From Microcaldota archaeon (lineage in GTDB: Archaea; Micrarchaeota; Micrarchaeia; Micrarchaeales; Micrarchaeaceae), in NCBI GenBank assembly GCA_028866775.1, contig JAGWHK010000001.1, positions 108,007 through 172,006 of the forward strand: a stretch of DNA of 64,000 nt. Reading direction: 5' to 3'. A program made the position numbers and the translations under genes. How positions within the stretch are numbered: position 1 is the first letter of the stretch; each line of letters opens with the position of its first letter. This document shows, piece by piece, positions 17,293 through 26,353 of the stretch. The notes beneath the pieces are model-generated. The model saw only the letters and a list, made by a program, of their open reading frames with translations, was not told the DNA's origin and searched no databases.

Positions 17293-17433
17293 TCATCCCC
17301 CTATCTTGAACATCTTTGTGCCGCATGCGGGGCAGGTTCCCTGGGTCGCCTTCTTGCCGTTCTTCATAGTAACCTGCTGCGCATCCTTCATCTCCCTCTT
17401 TTGCTTGCACTTAACGCAATACGCTTCTACCAT
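17293..17433 (-). CDS. Small zinc-ribbon protein (DUF5679-like)
   Basis: 46 aa, starting MVEAYCVKCKQKREMKDA. The pairs CVKC and CPAC make a single zinc ribbon, and the middle 'VTMKNGKKATQGTC' matches the short DUF5679-type proteins of archaea and actinobacteria. Function is unknown; RNA or protein binding is plausible. It lies alone between pyrG and a membrane protein, converging on pyrG. Confidence 0.8.
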   Translation of the reverse strand: MVEAYCVKCKQKREMKDAQQVTMKNGKKATQGTCPACGTKMFKIGG

Positions 17434-17507
17434 ACAATCGCCGATTATATTATCTGTGGCGGGTATTAAAGCATATCGCTGGCCCTCTGCCTAATTTATA
17501 GACCTTG

Positions 17508-18122
17508 TTATGGGGCCTTTATCAGGTGCTGTGATACCGCCGCGTAACCGACCCCTACGGAGAGAAGCCCCGCAAGCAGAAGCAGGAGGCAGAAGAGCCC
17601 CAGGAAGATGTACCAGCCGATCCAGACGTTCTTCTTGTGGCCTGGCAGGCGGTCGGCTATCAGCGACACAGGATACGAGATTATGCCGCATAGACCGAAG
17701 AGGAGGTACATTACGAGCATGGCGAGCGGCTCACTGGTCAGCTTGATGTTGTAGCCCTGTATGCCGTATATTATAACCATGAACCCCACGAGGAGCCCGA
17801 AGAAGCCTATGTATTCGAGTCGGACCTTGTACCTCACAGACAGGAAGAAACCGACAAGTAGCAGGCCGAACGAGATAAGCGGATCGTAGAAGAGCACATT
17901 GTAGCTGCCCGGGAGCGGCCAGACGAACTGGCCCCAGAGGGCCTGCACGACCATATAGAGCCCAATCAGCATGAGTGGGACGCTGGCGCTGTTCAGGTAT
18001 TCGCTGTAAACCCTGTTCCCGCGCCTGTAGACCATGTACATTGAGATTACTGTGTAGAGGAGCAGGAAGCTTGCGAATCCTATAGAGAATAGGCCGTAAG
18101 CGAGGTTGTCGATGAATACCAT
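17508..18122 (-). CDS. Six-helix membrane protein, possibly DUF981
   Basis: 204 aa with about six or seven hydrophobic segments and short loops. 'SYNVLFYDPLISFGLLLVG' (about 73-91) recalls the conserved 'YN..F.DP' loop of the DUF981 membrane family, whose role is unknown. There is no signal peptide beyond the first helix. A small gap separates it from the antiporter gene upstream on the same strand. The family call is from memory of the motif and is tentative. Confidence 0.6.
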   Translation of the reverse strand: MVFIDNLAYGLFSIGFASFLLLYTVISMYMVYRRGNRVYSEYLNSASVPLMLIGLYMVVQALWGQFVWPLPGSYNVLFYDPLISFGLLLVGFFLSVRYKVRLEYIGFFGLLVGFMVIIYGIQGYNIKLTSEPLAMLVMYLLFGLCGIISYPVSLIADRLPGHKKNVWIGWYIFLGLFCLLLLLAGLLSVGVGYAAVSQHLIKAP

Positions 18123-18175
18123 ATTGAGCTTTGTAGGGGAGGATTTTTAAGGATTATCATCGAACTCAGCATGCT

Positions 18176-19432
18176 TTACTTTTCGTCGCCTTTATCCTTG
18201 TAGGCAATAAAAACCCCGACGCTGAAGGCGATGTTGGTGAACAGGATTATCAGAAACATCGTATTAGTGAAACCGCTAACCGCCAGTCCATAGGTTATAG
18301 GGAGCGAGGCGATTATCGCGGAGGAGAGGCCCCTGGGAATGTTGAGCCTTACGAGTGATGCCTCGGTCCTCCTGATGCTTGGGTCCTGCGAGAACATGCC
18401 GCTGATGAGGGGCGTGGTCATGTGCCTGACCAGTATCACGGCAGCCACCGCTAGCAGGGCCACGGCTATGGAGATCAGGCTGACCTGCTGGACGCTGAAT
18501 ATGAGACCGAGGTAGACGAAGAAGAACGTGGAGACAAAGAAGACTATCTCCCTCTGGTAGCTCTTGGTGTGCTTTACAGCCGCCTTTCCTATGGTGAAGT
18601 AATCCTTCACCCAGCCTCCCGAGAGCCTGAGGTATAGCTGCTCGCCGCCGAAGTTGGAGAAGACAAGGCCGAAAACGAATATCGCGATCGCGCTTTCTAG
18701 GCCGAGCTGCTGGGATATCCCGTAGGTGGCGAGTATCATCGTTATTGTAAGCATCCAGCTGTACCCGCCGTTCCTGCTGCCCAGCTTTTTCAGGACGTAA
18801 AGCCAGAAGAAGGCCGAGGCGACCCCGAGAAGCATCGCACCTACTATGTTGGTGAAGATGAAGAGGCCCAGATAGTTCAGGGTCATGACATGCGGATTTA
18901 GTACGAATGCAAGGAGCGTCAGCGGCACGATAAGCTGTATTATGTCAGTGAGGACGCTTTCATAAACCAGGCCCGCCTTGAGATCAGATGAGGCCCTGAT
19001 ATTCTTTACGAACGCCGGCACTATTATGCTGCTCGGCCCGGAGGCGGCGAACCCGAAGATGAGCGAGTATAGGATGCTCCAATGGAAGCCGAGATAGGCG
19101 ATCAGCGATATGAGGAAACCTATTATCACCTGCGTGGGCAGGACGAACTTTGTTGCGGGAGCGAAGATCCTCCCGAGCCTGTCGAATCTTATGTTTAATC
19201 CGACATCGAAAAGCACGAAGGAGACGGCCACCGCAACCACATACGGGGCAAGGGTCGTTATCGTGCTCTGCGGGCCTGTTGAGACCAAACCAAGAATAGG
19301 ACCTATCACCAAGCCTATCAGTAGCAGAGGCAGCACGCTGGTTATCTTTATCTTGCTGAATAGCGCGTCTATGGCGAATCCGAGGAACGAAGTTCCGGCG
19401 ATGAATATGAACACGATCCCGACTGCCAACAT
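18176..19432 (-). CDS. Cation:proton antiporter, CPA superfamily
   Basis: 418 aa with about 12 hydrophobic segments. 'SFVLFDVGLNIRFDRLG' (about residues 74-90) and 'FGFAASGPSSIIVPAFVK' (about 126-143) correspond to the discontinuous helices of CPA1/CPA2 Na+(K+)/H+ antiporters. No regulatory TrkA domain follows, so the protein is a bare transporter. It should exchange Na+ or K+ for protons across the membrane. It is head to head with the tRNA-Arg region on the same strand. Confidence 0.85.
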   Translation of the reverse strand: MLAVGIVFIFIAGTSFLGFAIDALFSKIKITSVLPLLLIGLVIGPILGLVSTGPQSTITTLAPYVVAVAVSFVLFDVGLNIRFDRLGRIFAPATKFVLPTQVIIGFLISLIAYLGFHWSILYSLIFGFAASGPSSIIVPAFVKNIRASSDLKAGLVYESVLTDIIQLIVPLTLLAFVLNPHVMTLNYLGLFIFTNIVGAMLLGVASAFFWLYVLKKLGSRNGGYSWMLTITMILATYGISQQLGLESAIAIFVFGLVFSNFGGEQLYLRLSGGWVKDYFTIGKAAVKHTKSYQREIVFFVSTFFFVYLGLIFSVQQVSLISIAVALLAVAAVILVRHMTTPLISGMFSQDPSIRRTEASLVRLNIPRGLSSAIIASLPITYGLAVSGFTNTMFLIILFTNIAFSVGVFIAYKDKGDEK

Positions 19433-19497
19433 GATGCCTCTACCGGTTGCATATACGCAGGAAAGAGATAAAAGGGGAACGCCACCTTGGAATTGAG

Positions 19498-19571
19498 CGC
19501 CCCTGCGGGGATTTGAACCCCGATATCAGGCTCCGCAAGCCTGCGTTCTATCCAAGTTAGACTACAGGGGC
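19498..19571 (-). tRNA. tRNA-Arg (GCG)
   Basis: Acceptor GCCCCTG/CAGGGGC with discriminator G, anticodon stem CAGGC/GCCTG around loop TTGCGGA (anticodon GCG), T arm GGGG-TTCAAAT-CCCC. 74 nt, no intron, CCA not encoded. Confidence 0.96.
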
Positions 19572-19616
19572 ACCTTAATAAGTTTCCTCTCCCTAGTATA
19601 TAAAGTTGGTGATTCA

Positions 19617-19946
19617 CTGGTTTCTATCAACGATTTTTCCGCATTCGACATCCGGGTCGGGAAGATACTCGAGGTAGGAGACATAGAAGGGGCGCGCAAG
19701 CCACTCTATAAGCTCAAGATAGACCTCGGCGAGCTTGGCTCAAGGAATGTGGCGGCCGGAATAAGGGATTTCTATACTCCTGACCAGCTTCTGGGCAAGA
19801 GCGTCGTTGTGATAGTTAACCTGGACCCGAAGAACATAGCGAACTTTGTATCTGAGGGAATGGTCCTTGCCGGAGAGTCCTCTGAGGGCAAGGTAGTCCT
19901 CCTCAGGCCTGATGATGACCTGCCTCCCGGATCAAGGATACGATAA
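19617..19946 (+). CDS. tRNA-binding (OB-fold) protein, MetRS beta/CsaA-like, apparent CTG start
   Basis: 109 aa. The frame 'VSINDFSAFDIRVGKILEVG' matches the EMAP-II/Arc1p-type tRNA-binding domain found at the C-terminus of many methionyl-tRNA synthetases and in CsaA. It ends 31 nt before metG, so it probably supplies this domain in trans. No ATG, GTG or TTG lies before the conserved start in this frame. The CTG at 19617 follows GGTGATTCA, a good ribosome site, and a TATATAAAG box lies about 15-20 nt earlier. An internal GTG at 19749 would cut away the first part of the domain. CTG is therefore the best start, though unproven. Confidence 0.8.
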   Translation: MVSINDFSAFDIRVGKILEVGDIEGARKPLYKLKIDLGELGSRNVAAGIRDFYTPDQLLGKSVVVIVNLDPKNIANFVSEGMVLAGESSEGKVVLLRPDDDLPPGSRIR

Positions 19947-19977
19947 TGTAATAAAGCTGTTCCGAATTAATTAGTGC

Positions 19978-21471
19978 GTGAAGAGAATGCCTAGGAGAGC
20001 TTATATAACAACATCGATACCGTACGTCAATGCCGCGCCTCATGTCGGCCATGCGCTCGAGTTCGTCCAGGCTGACATAATCAGGCGTTTCCGGGAGCTT
20101 TCCGGGGATGAGGTCTTCCTTCTAACAGGAACGGATGAGAACAGCCTCAAGAATGTCAGGGCTGCGGAGTTGCTCAAGATAACAACGCAGGAGCTCTGCG
20201 ACCGTAACTCCAAGTTGTTCAGAGATTTGGTCGATGGGATAAACCTCAAATATGACGTCTTTTTCAGGTCGTCCGACAAGAAGAGCCATTTTGCAGGGGC
20301 GCAGCGCCTATGGGAGCTCTGCGACCAGGCCGGTGACATCTACAAGAAGGAGTACAGCGGGCTTTACTGCGTGGGGTGCGAGGCCTTCTATACAGAGGGG
20401 GAGCTGGAGGACGGCCTCTGCCCGGAGCACAAGACCCGGCCCGAGCTTGTCCATGAGGAGAACTACTTCTTCAAGCTATCAAAGTACGAGAAGAGGCTCC
20501 TGAAGCTGATTGAATCAGGGGAGTTTGAGATCATACCGAAGGGCAGGAGGAACGAGATACTCAACCTTGTCAAGGGTGGCCTTGAGGACATAAGCATAAG
20601 CCGCTCGGTTTCCAGGTCAAAGGGATGGGGAGTGCCTGTGCCAGGTGATCCAGAGCAGATAATGTATGTCTGGATAGACGCCCTCTCCTCCTATATAAAC
20701 GGGATAGGATTCGGAACCGATGAGAAAAATTTCAAGAAGTGGTGGCCAGCCGACCTGCATGTGATAGGGAAGGGCATAAGCCGCTTCCACACAATCTATT
20801 GGCCTGCCATACTGCTGTCGGCGGGACTTGATCTCCCAAGGAGAGTATTCGTGCACGGCTACCTCACCGTTGGGGGAGAGAAGATGTCGAAGTCGAATCC
20901 CAAGACAGCCGTGTCGCCGCTCGATGTGCTCAAGAAATACAAGGCCGACGAGCTCAGGTATTACATGATCCGCGATGCACCTAGCTTCGAGGACGGCGAC
21001 TTCTCGCTTGTGGCGCTGAAGGACAGGACCAACAAGGAGCTGCTTGGCGACCTAGGAAACCTGGTAAGCAGGGTGCTGACCATAGCTGAGAAGTCCAAGC
21101 TGAGGAGCTATACGGGCAAGAATGTGCTGGGAGGCGACCTTGATCTGGGCAGGATCGAGAAGCATTTCTCAGCGATGGAGCTGCATGAGGCGCTTGAGGA
21201 CGTGATGGGGCTTGTCAGGGGCTGTAATAGGTACATAAACGAGGTCGAGCCCTGGAAGCTCTCTGGCAAGCAGCTGGAGGAGGCGCTCTACAATCTCCTT
21301 GAGTCGATAAGGATAATCGGGATTCTCCTCTATCCGTTCGTGCCTGACACCTCGAAGAGGATCTGCAAGAAGCTAGGTTGCGAGATGGGTAACCTTCAAG
21401 ACTGCAAGTTCAGGGACAGCTTCAAGGGTTCAATAGAGAAGGGAGAGCACCTCTTCAAGAAGGTAGAATAA
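19978..21471 (+). CDS. metG: Methionyl-tRNA synthetase, catalytic subunit
   Basis: About 497 aa. The class I signature is 'AAPHVGHALE' (HIGH-like) and KMSKS appears in 'GEKMSKSNPKTAVSPLD'. A zinc knuckle lies in 'YCVGCEAFYTEGELEDG LCPEH' (written with a break). The C-terminal anticodon-binding helical domain is present but the usual tRNA-binding OB domain is absent; the gene just upstream encodes it. The start is GTG at 19978 or ATG at 19987. It charges tRNA-Met for initiation and elongation. Confidence 0.96.
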   Translation: MKRMPRRAYITTSIPYVNAAPHVGHALEFVQADIIRRFRELSGDEVFLLTGTDENSLKNVRAAELLKITTQELCDRNSKLFRDLVDGINLKYDVFFRSSDKKSHFAGAQRLWELCDQAGDIYKKEYSGLYCVGCEAFYTEGELEDGLCPEHKTRPELVHEENYFFKLSKYEKRLLKLIESGEFEIIPKGRRNEILNLVKGGLEDISISRSVSRSKGWGVPVPGDPEQIMYVWIDALSSYINGIGFGTDEKNFKKWWPADLHVIGKGISRFHTIYWPAILLSAGLDLPRRVFVHGYLTVGGEKMSKSNPKTAVSPLDVLKKYKADELRYYMIRDAPSFEDGDFSLVALKDRTNKELLGDLGNLVSRVLTIAEKSKLRSYTGKNVLGGDLDLGRIEKHFSAMELHEALEDVMGLVRGCNRYINEVEPWKLSGKQLEEALYNLLESIRIIGILLYPFVPDTSKRICKKLGCEMGNLQDCKFRDSFKGSIEKGEHLFKKVE

Positions 21472-21517
21472 GCACCAGTCGCCGCATATAGCTTTATTCC
21501 TACCTGCACCTATATCT

Positions 21518-22600
21518 GTGATTGCTATGCCTGGGGCTAATGAAAAGGCAGGGTCATATTCCAATACCATGTCCTCCATGCTGCAGTTCGAGCAGAATCC
21601 CAGGAGGAGGATGTTAATCCTTTTGGCCGTGGCGCTGGTGGTTGTCGCAGTGCTGGGGATCTTTGCTGCGTCGTTGAGCTCGGCGGGCGGCTGCAACGCT
21701 GTGCTCTCTGCCCAGAGGTTCGGGTGCATAGCGGCGCTTGCCTGGCACACGGGGAATGTGGCGCTCTGCAGCAAGATAGGAAATCAGGGGGCCATGGCCT
21801 CCTGCGTGACCGCTATTGCCGAGGAGAAGGAAAACTCTACCTATTGTTCGGCGCTCGGCGGGAATTATCGGACCAACTGCGTGGACAACGTCTCCTACTC
21901 CAGCTCCAAGCCCTCGTTGTGCAACGTGCTTGAGGGAAACAACCAGTCGCTCTGCATGTACAACGTAATCGCCAAGCTAAACTTCTCTGACCAGTCTTAC
22001 TGCCCCGCGATAAGCGAGATTCCCTACAAGGTCATGTGCTACGCCCAGAGTTATTACGGGCTGGCCCTTTCCACTGGCAACTACAGCTACTGCAGCTACC
22101 TTCCGCAGAGCGAGAATGCAACGATAGCGTATGCGATGGAGCTGCAGAACCCATCTTACAGGTCGTCTGCGGGCAGCATCCTAACCGGCGTCATCAACGC
22201 CACCCCACGCGACCTCTGCTACGACTCGTTCTCCAGGAAGGACCAGGCCTCATGTTCCTACATAAGCTCGCAGGCGCTTCGGAGCGTATGCAGCTCGTCC
22301 TACGCGCAGCCCAATACGACCTTCTCGGTCCAGGCGGAGGTGGCGAGTTGCAGCAACGCCACCACCACGCAGCTCAAGGACCTATGCTACTTTGGTGTAT
22401 ATGCAAATCAGGCCCTCATCACGGGCAATGAAACCTGGTGCGGGCAGATAGCCAACCAGAGCTACATGCGGAGTTGCATCGTGAACCTTGCGACCTCCAG
22501 CTCCAATGACCTCTATTGCAACGCGCTGCAGAACTCAAGCCAGGCGGCGTCGTGCATGGAGGAGGTGCAGCTCTCCGGCGGCGCAAGCGCAGGCGGTTGA
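21518..22600 (+). CDS. Exported cysteine-rich repeat protein
   Basis: 360 aa. An N-terminal basic stretch and one hydrophobic helix (about 29-52) precede an outside domain with 20 Cys and many NxS/T sites. The Cys recur in units of 20-30 residues with patterns like 'YCSAL...NCVDNV' and 'YCNAL...SCMEEV', an aromatic or Leu before one Cys and a Val or Ile three to four after the other. This suggests tandem short helical repeats each closed by a disulfide. The end is a flexible Gly/Ala/Ser tail. I do not recognise the family. The DHH gene follows in the same frame after a TGA. A thiol-redox operon 6 kb away could serve such a protein. Confidence 0.7.
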   Translation: MIAMPGANEKAGSYSNTMSSMLQFEQNPRRRMLILLAVALVVVAVLGIFAASLSSAGGCNAVLSAQRFGCIAALAWHTGNVALCSKIGNQGAMASCVTAIAEEKENSTYCSALGGNYRTNCVDNVSYSSSKPSLCNVLEGNNQSLCMYNVIAKLNFSDQSYCPAISEIPYKVMCYAQSYYGLALSTGNYSYCSYLPQSENATIAYAMELQNPSYRSSAGSILTGVINATPRDLCYDSFSRKDQASCSYISSQALRSVCSSSYAQPNTTFSVQAEVASCSNATTTQLKDLCYFGVYANQALITGNETWCGQIANQSYMRSCIVNLATSSSNDLYCNALQNSSQAASCMEEVQLSGGASAGG

Positions 22601-22639
22601 GGTTTTTCCCTGGAGCATGGAATAGTAAGCGCATTCAGG

Positions 22640-23962
22640 TTGCCGACCTCTGAGAGCTCGGTCTCCTGCACGCTGGTCTGCGACAAGGGAGCGGTCGCAG
22701 CGAAGCTAAAGCACGAGCCCGAGCTTTTCGAGAGGGTCGGACCTGGTGACCCTGACGGCAAGGCGGCATACAAGAAACTCATTGGATCGCTTGTCAAGAG
22801 GGCTGAGCTGAAGAGCAGGGTAGCTGCTGTGCTGTCCGAGTCGAGGGGCTCCTACGGAAAGCCCGCGGGACCGATGGCTGGAATTCTTGCGAAGGCTGCG
22901 GAGGTGATAATGAGGAGCTTCATATCCGGAGCCCCGATCATAGTGCGCTTCCATGGCGATGGGGATGGGGTTGCGGGTGCGGTGGCGCTTTATCGGGCCA
23001 TGGGAAAGATGGTCGAGAGGGGGCTGTCTCCCGAGAGGCAGGTCTCGTGGCAGACCAACCGCGATGTGGTATACAGCAAGGAGGCGTTCTACAGCGACAG
23101 GCTCCTCTTCTCTTCTTACAGGAGCGTTGAGAGGCCACTGTTGGTGATCATAGATTTCGGCACACATACCGATAGCAACGACTCCATAAAGATGGCAGAG
23201 CAGCTGTGCGAGGTCGTGTGGATAGACCACCACACCCTCCCGGAGGGCTTCGATCCCGGGAAGAGGAGCATATACATAAACCCATTCGACTACGGCTCTG
23301 ACTCGAGGCTGAGCGCCGGTCTTGTTGCCTCCCTGATATCTCAGTCAATCGGTGCAGAATGCAGGGATTTGATGGAGGCTGCACTGATCAGCGACCACAG
23401 CGCATGCGCCGACTACTCTAACGCACCGGCAAGGAAGTCAGCGCTGGTGCTTGACTACATGATAACGCGCAGGGAATCGGATTCCTCAAGCCTGAGGAAG
23501 ATAGATACGGTCGTTAGGGACAGGGCAAAGCTTGAAGAGCTATATTCGAAAGTTGGGGGCATGATGGACGATGCCATATCTGCTGGCACGGCAGCGATGA
23601 AGAGGTACAGGACCCTGGACGGAACCAATATCTACACGATAGACTTCAAGAAGGTCAGGAGCGGAGATTATCCAGCACCAGGAAGGTTCTCGTCCGAGAT
23701 GCAATACCATCTCGAAGTAACGACTGGCAAGCCCGCAATAACAGCAGTCTACTATGGCAATTACGTCTCAATAAGGGTGAGCAAGGGCATCTCCGAGAGG
23801 GTGGACCTTATAGGGATAATCGGAAGGCTAGGGAAGGAGAGCTCCGGTGCGGTGACAGGCGGGGGCCACCGCGAGGCCGCGAGCATAAGGATAGGAAGCT
23901 ACGACACGCTAGAGGTTCTATCGATGCTGCTTGATAGTCTGGGGGCAATCGGAGTCACTTGA
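22640..23962 (+). CDS. DHH-family phosphoesterase, RecJ-like
   Basis: About 440 aa. The N-terminal region is poorly conserved. The DHH domain has 'RFHGDGDGVAGA' (103-114, metal Asp residues), 'VIIDFGTHTD' and the name-giving 'WIDHHTLPEG'. The C-terminal DHHA1 domain ends with 'AVTGGGHREAASIRIG'. Archaeal members act as single-strand exonucleases or nanoRNases, some in the CMG replisome (GAN). The start is uncertain: TTG at 22640 is used; a CTG at 22610 follows GAGGT. No ATG is available before the conserved region. It overlaps the pilin-like gene by 8 bases tail to tail. Confidence 0.85.
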   Translation: MPTSESSVSCTLVCDKGAVAAKLKHEPELFERVGPGDPDGKAAYKKLIGSLVKRAELKSRVAAVLSESRGSYGKPAGPMAGILAKAAEVIMRSFISGAPIIVRFHGDGDGVAGAVALYRAMGKMVERGLSPERQVSWQTNRDVVYSKEAFYSDRLLFSSYRSVERPLLVIIDFGTHTDSNDSIKMAEQLCEVVWIDHHTLPEGFDPGKRSIYINPFDYGSDSRLSAGLVASLISQSIGAECRDLMEAALISDHSACADYSNAPARKSALVLDYMITRRESDSSSLRKIDTVVRDRAKLEELYSKVGGMMDDAISAGTAAMKRYRTLDGTNIYTIDFKKVRSGDYPAPGRFSSEMQYHLEVTTGKPAITAVYYGNYVSIRVSKGISERVDLIGIIGRLGKESSGAVTGGGHREAASIRIGSYDTLEVLSMLLDSLGAIGVT

Positions 23963-24437
23963 CTTTCTGTATGAGGGTTCCAGATACTGTGTGGGAGAAG
24001 CCCGTGGAGATGTCGGTGTAGTTCACAAAGAGCTGGCCGCTGAAGAGGGTGCCTATAGGACCATTGAATGAGGCCCAGTTGGATCCCGTGTAGCACTGCA
24101 CCGAGAAGGTCGCGTTGCTTCCTATCTGCATCGTCACCGGGCTTGAGAACGGCAGCGCATTGGCCACTCCCTGGTCGTTGCAGCTTATCGCGTTTACGGA
24201 TATTATGTATTGCGTGGCCTGCTGTATGTTGAGCTGGACTATCCCGTTCGGCCAGAGAATAGCGCTTACACAGCCCAGGTTTGCCGGGAGGGCGCACACA
24301 TTTGCTGAGAGGGTGCTCGGACTGAAGAATCCTAGCGAGTAGAGCGTTGCAAGCACCACGACCAGTATCACTATGGCCCACCCATAGGTCATCATGAATT
24401 CCATGGCGTTCTGGGCCTTCAAGCCTTCCAAGTTCAC
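23955..24437 (-). CDS. Archaeal type IV pilin-like protein
   Basis: 160 aa from a GTG start. The N-terminus 'LKAQNAMEFMMTYGWAIVILVVVLATLYSLG' (shown here as one hydrophobic run over residues 6-36) is the class III signal of small archaea: a short basic leader, cleavage before the hydrophobic helix, then an exported domain with three Cys. It should be processed by the A24 peptidase at 26354 and assembled into a pilus-like fibre or left as a membrane-anchored pseudopilin. No assembly ATPase is in the window. Confidence 0.78.
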   Translation of the reverse strand: MNLEGLKAQNAMEFMMTYGWAIVILVVVLATLYSLGFFSPSTLSANVCALPANLGCVSAILWPNGIVQLNIQQATQYIISVNAISCNDQGVANALPFSSPVTMQIGSNATFSVQCYTGSNWASFNGPIGTLFSGQLFVNYTDISTGFSHTVSGTLIQKVK

Positions 24438-24459
24438 AGGCTTATAGCGAAACCCAGGA

Positions 24460-25695
24460 TTAAATACCTACCTTTTTCACCAGATATGCGGCATCGTCCT
24501 CGGCCAACCCGTAGCTCCTGACAAGGCCTTCTGATATCGATGCCGCGTCAGCGCCCTCCTGGACGGATTTCTTTATCATCTGCGATATTATCACCATCTC
24601 CCCCTTCACTATCCTCTTCGTGCTTGAGTGCAGCCGCGACTGCAGGCTCTCCGCGATCGCGTCGGCCTTCCTCCTCTCTGATTTCGAGGCGCTGAGCTCC
24701 TTGATTATCTTCGGGAATGCGTATCTCCTTGAGGTCCCCTGGGAGCTTGCCTTCGAGAGCGATATGCCGGCCGACATGAGCACCTTCATGTACCTCCAGT
24801 AGGTGTAGTACTGCGACCTCACGGCCTTGGTGGCGTACGCCGAAGACTCCGCGAGCGCACCGAATGCACGTGCGATGTCGCCCGCGTCCGCGTACCTGTT
24901 CGGTATGTTCTCCTCCAGCCACTTTATCAGCATGTCGTTCGTCAGGTCGCTGTTGCTGACCGCCCTGAGGGAGGCCGCCATGGTGTTGGCCATGAAGACC
25001 TTGTCGAGCATCGAGAAGACGTCTATCTTCCTGTCGCGTATCCCCATCGCATCGCTTACATCGCCCTCGCTGCCCATGGCCGCATAGAGGTCGTTTATGG
25101 CGCTCCTTGCATCGCCGTTCGCCATAGCGGCGAACATCTCTATGTCCTCCTTCTTGGCCTTGTAGGACTTTGAGGCGCAGAAGTCGTTGAGCACCCTAAC
25201 CAGGTCATCCCTGTTCAGCTTCCTGAACTCTATCATCTCTGTCTTGCCCCTCAGGAATGATATCCTCTGGTCCCACGCATCGTTTGCTATCAGTATTATC
25301 GGGTTCTTCGCAGATGAGATCACAGCCCCTATCGCAGCCCCCGCACCCCTGTCGTCCCTGAAGAGCTCGTCGACCTCGTCAAGAAGTATCAGGTTCCTCT
25401 TCCCGAATATCGACCTCGAGCTCGCCGCAGACATGAGCCTGCGTTCTATCGTCTCGCTGTCCCTGTAGTCGCTGGCGTTGAGCTCGACCACATTCCACCC
25501 CCTCTCCCCGGCAAGGAGATGGGCGGAAACGCTCTTGCCGACGCCGGATGGCCCATGCAGCATCAGGGGCGTGCGCGCCACCCCCTTGTCGCTGTCGCTG
25601 GCAAACAGCCTGAGCCTGTTCACTACCCCGGGGTTCCCGACTATCTTGTCGAGCGACTCCGGCATGTAGATGTTGTCCGAGTATTCCGGCTGCAT
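24460..25695 (-). CDS. rfcL: Replication factor C large subunit
   Basis: 411 aa. AAA+ clamp loader: Walker A 'GPSGVGKSVSAHLLA' (about 45-59), Walker B 'LILLDEVDELF' (about 100-110) and the sensor region 'NPIILIANDAWDQR'. The C-terminal collar helices are present, but there is no long PCNA-binding tail beyond 'AAYLVKKVGI'. It loads the sliding clamp with RfcS, which is not in this window. It is expressed toward the pilin-like gene. Confidence 0.95.
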   Translation of the reverse strand: MQPEYSDNIYMPESLDKIVGNPGVVNRLRLFASDSDKGVARTPLMLHGPSGVGKSVSAHLLAGERGWNVVELNASDYRDSETIERRLMSAASSRSIFGKRNLILLDEVDELFRDDRGAGAAIGAVISSAKNPIILIANDAWDQRISFLRGKTEMIEFRKLNRDDLVRVLNDFCASKSYKAKKEDIEMFAAMANGDARSAINDLYAAMGSEGDVSDAMGIRDRKIDVFSMLDKVFMANTMAASLRAVSNSDLTNDMLIKWLEENIPNRYADAGDIARAFGALAESSAYATKAVRSQYYTYWRYMKVLMSAGISLSKASSQGTSRRYAFPKIIKELSASKSERRKADAIAESLQSRLHSSTKRIVKGEMVIISQMIKKSVQEGADAASISEGLVRSYGLAEDDAAYLVKKVGI

Positions 25696-25803
25696 CCCAT
25701 CCCCATTATTGTTATGTAACTAGGGTATAAAACAGCTACCATCGAGAACAGGAACGCCATGCGTCATGCTTTTATTACTCTGCTGCGATACCCTGCTGAT
25801 TTC

Positions 25804-26349
25804 ATGGTTTCAGGTATTGAGGCTGCGGCAGTGCTACTCGTCATAGTGGTGTTCATAGTCTTCAGGATGTCACTAAGAGTCATGAGGAACAGGCGCGGTG
25901 CAAAATACTCTCTGAGGTCCATATTACTGATGCCTGTAGTATACATGGTACTCACGGCATTGCTGCTTGTTGGGCTCGCCCCCCTATGGATGGGGATTGT
26001 TGGTGTTGCGATAGTGCTGGGTATACTGGCTGGCCTGCAGTTGGGGAGAAGCTCTGAGCTCTTCGAAAAGGACGGGAAGGTGCTTTACCGCAGATCCACT
26101 GCGGTGATGGCGATCTGGATTGTAGGATTCGTCGCTAGGATAGTGATCGAATTTGCGCTCCCACTGCTCAACGGTTCTGCACCATCGACAATCTTTAGCT
26201 TTGCAGCATCGTCCTACCAGCAGAATCCGATACTCCTTGCCGCAGACATGATCCTAGGGTTCAGCGCTGGCCTCCTCATGGGCGAGACAATAGTGCTGTA
26301 CAACAACCACAAGGCAAGCTACGGTGGCAAGGTACCCAAGAAATCGTGA
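25804..26349 (+). CDS. Membrane protein, CcdC/DUF1453-like
   Basis: 181 aa from the ATG at 25804, which lies about 28 nt after a TTTTATTA box. Five hydrophobic segments are visible. 'LYRRSTAVMAIWIVGFVARIVIEF' (about 82-105, broken by basic residues) resembles the central helix of CcdC/DUF1453 membrane proteins. The function of that family is not settled. It ends 4 nt before the prepilin peptidase start, so the two are probably one operon. The assignment is moderate to weak. Confidence 0.55.
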   Translation: MVSGIEAAAVLLVIVVFIVFRMSLRVMRNRRGAKYSLRSILLMPVVYMVLTALLLVGLAPLWMGIVGVAIVLGILAGLQLGRSSELFEKDGKVLYRRSTAVMAIWIVGFVARIVIEFALPLLNGSAPSTIFSFAASSYQQNPILLAADMILGFSAGLLMGETIVLYNNHKASYGGKVPKKS

Positions 26350-26353
26350 TCCG

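Noticed and set aside
22598-22642. The cysteine-rich gene and the DHH gene are in the same frame with only a TGA and 13 codons between them, suggesting read-through or selenocysteine.
   Set aside because: No selenocysteine element is evident, the first protein ends in a natural Gly/Ala/Ser tail, and the two domains are unrelated. A chance one in three frame match is enough.
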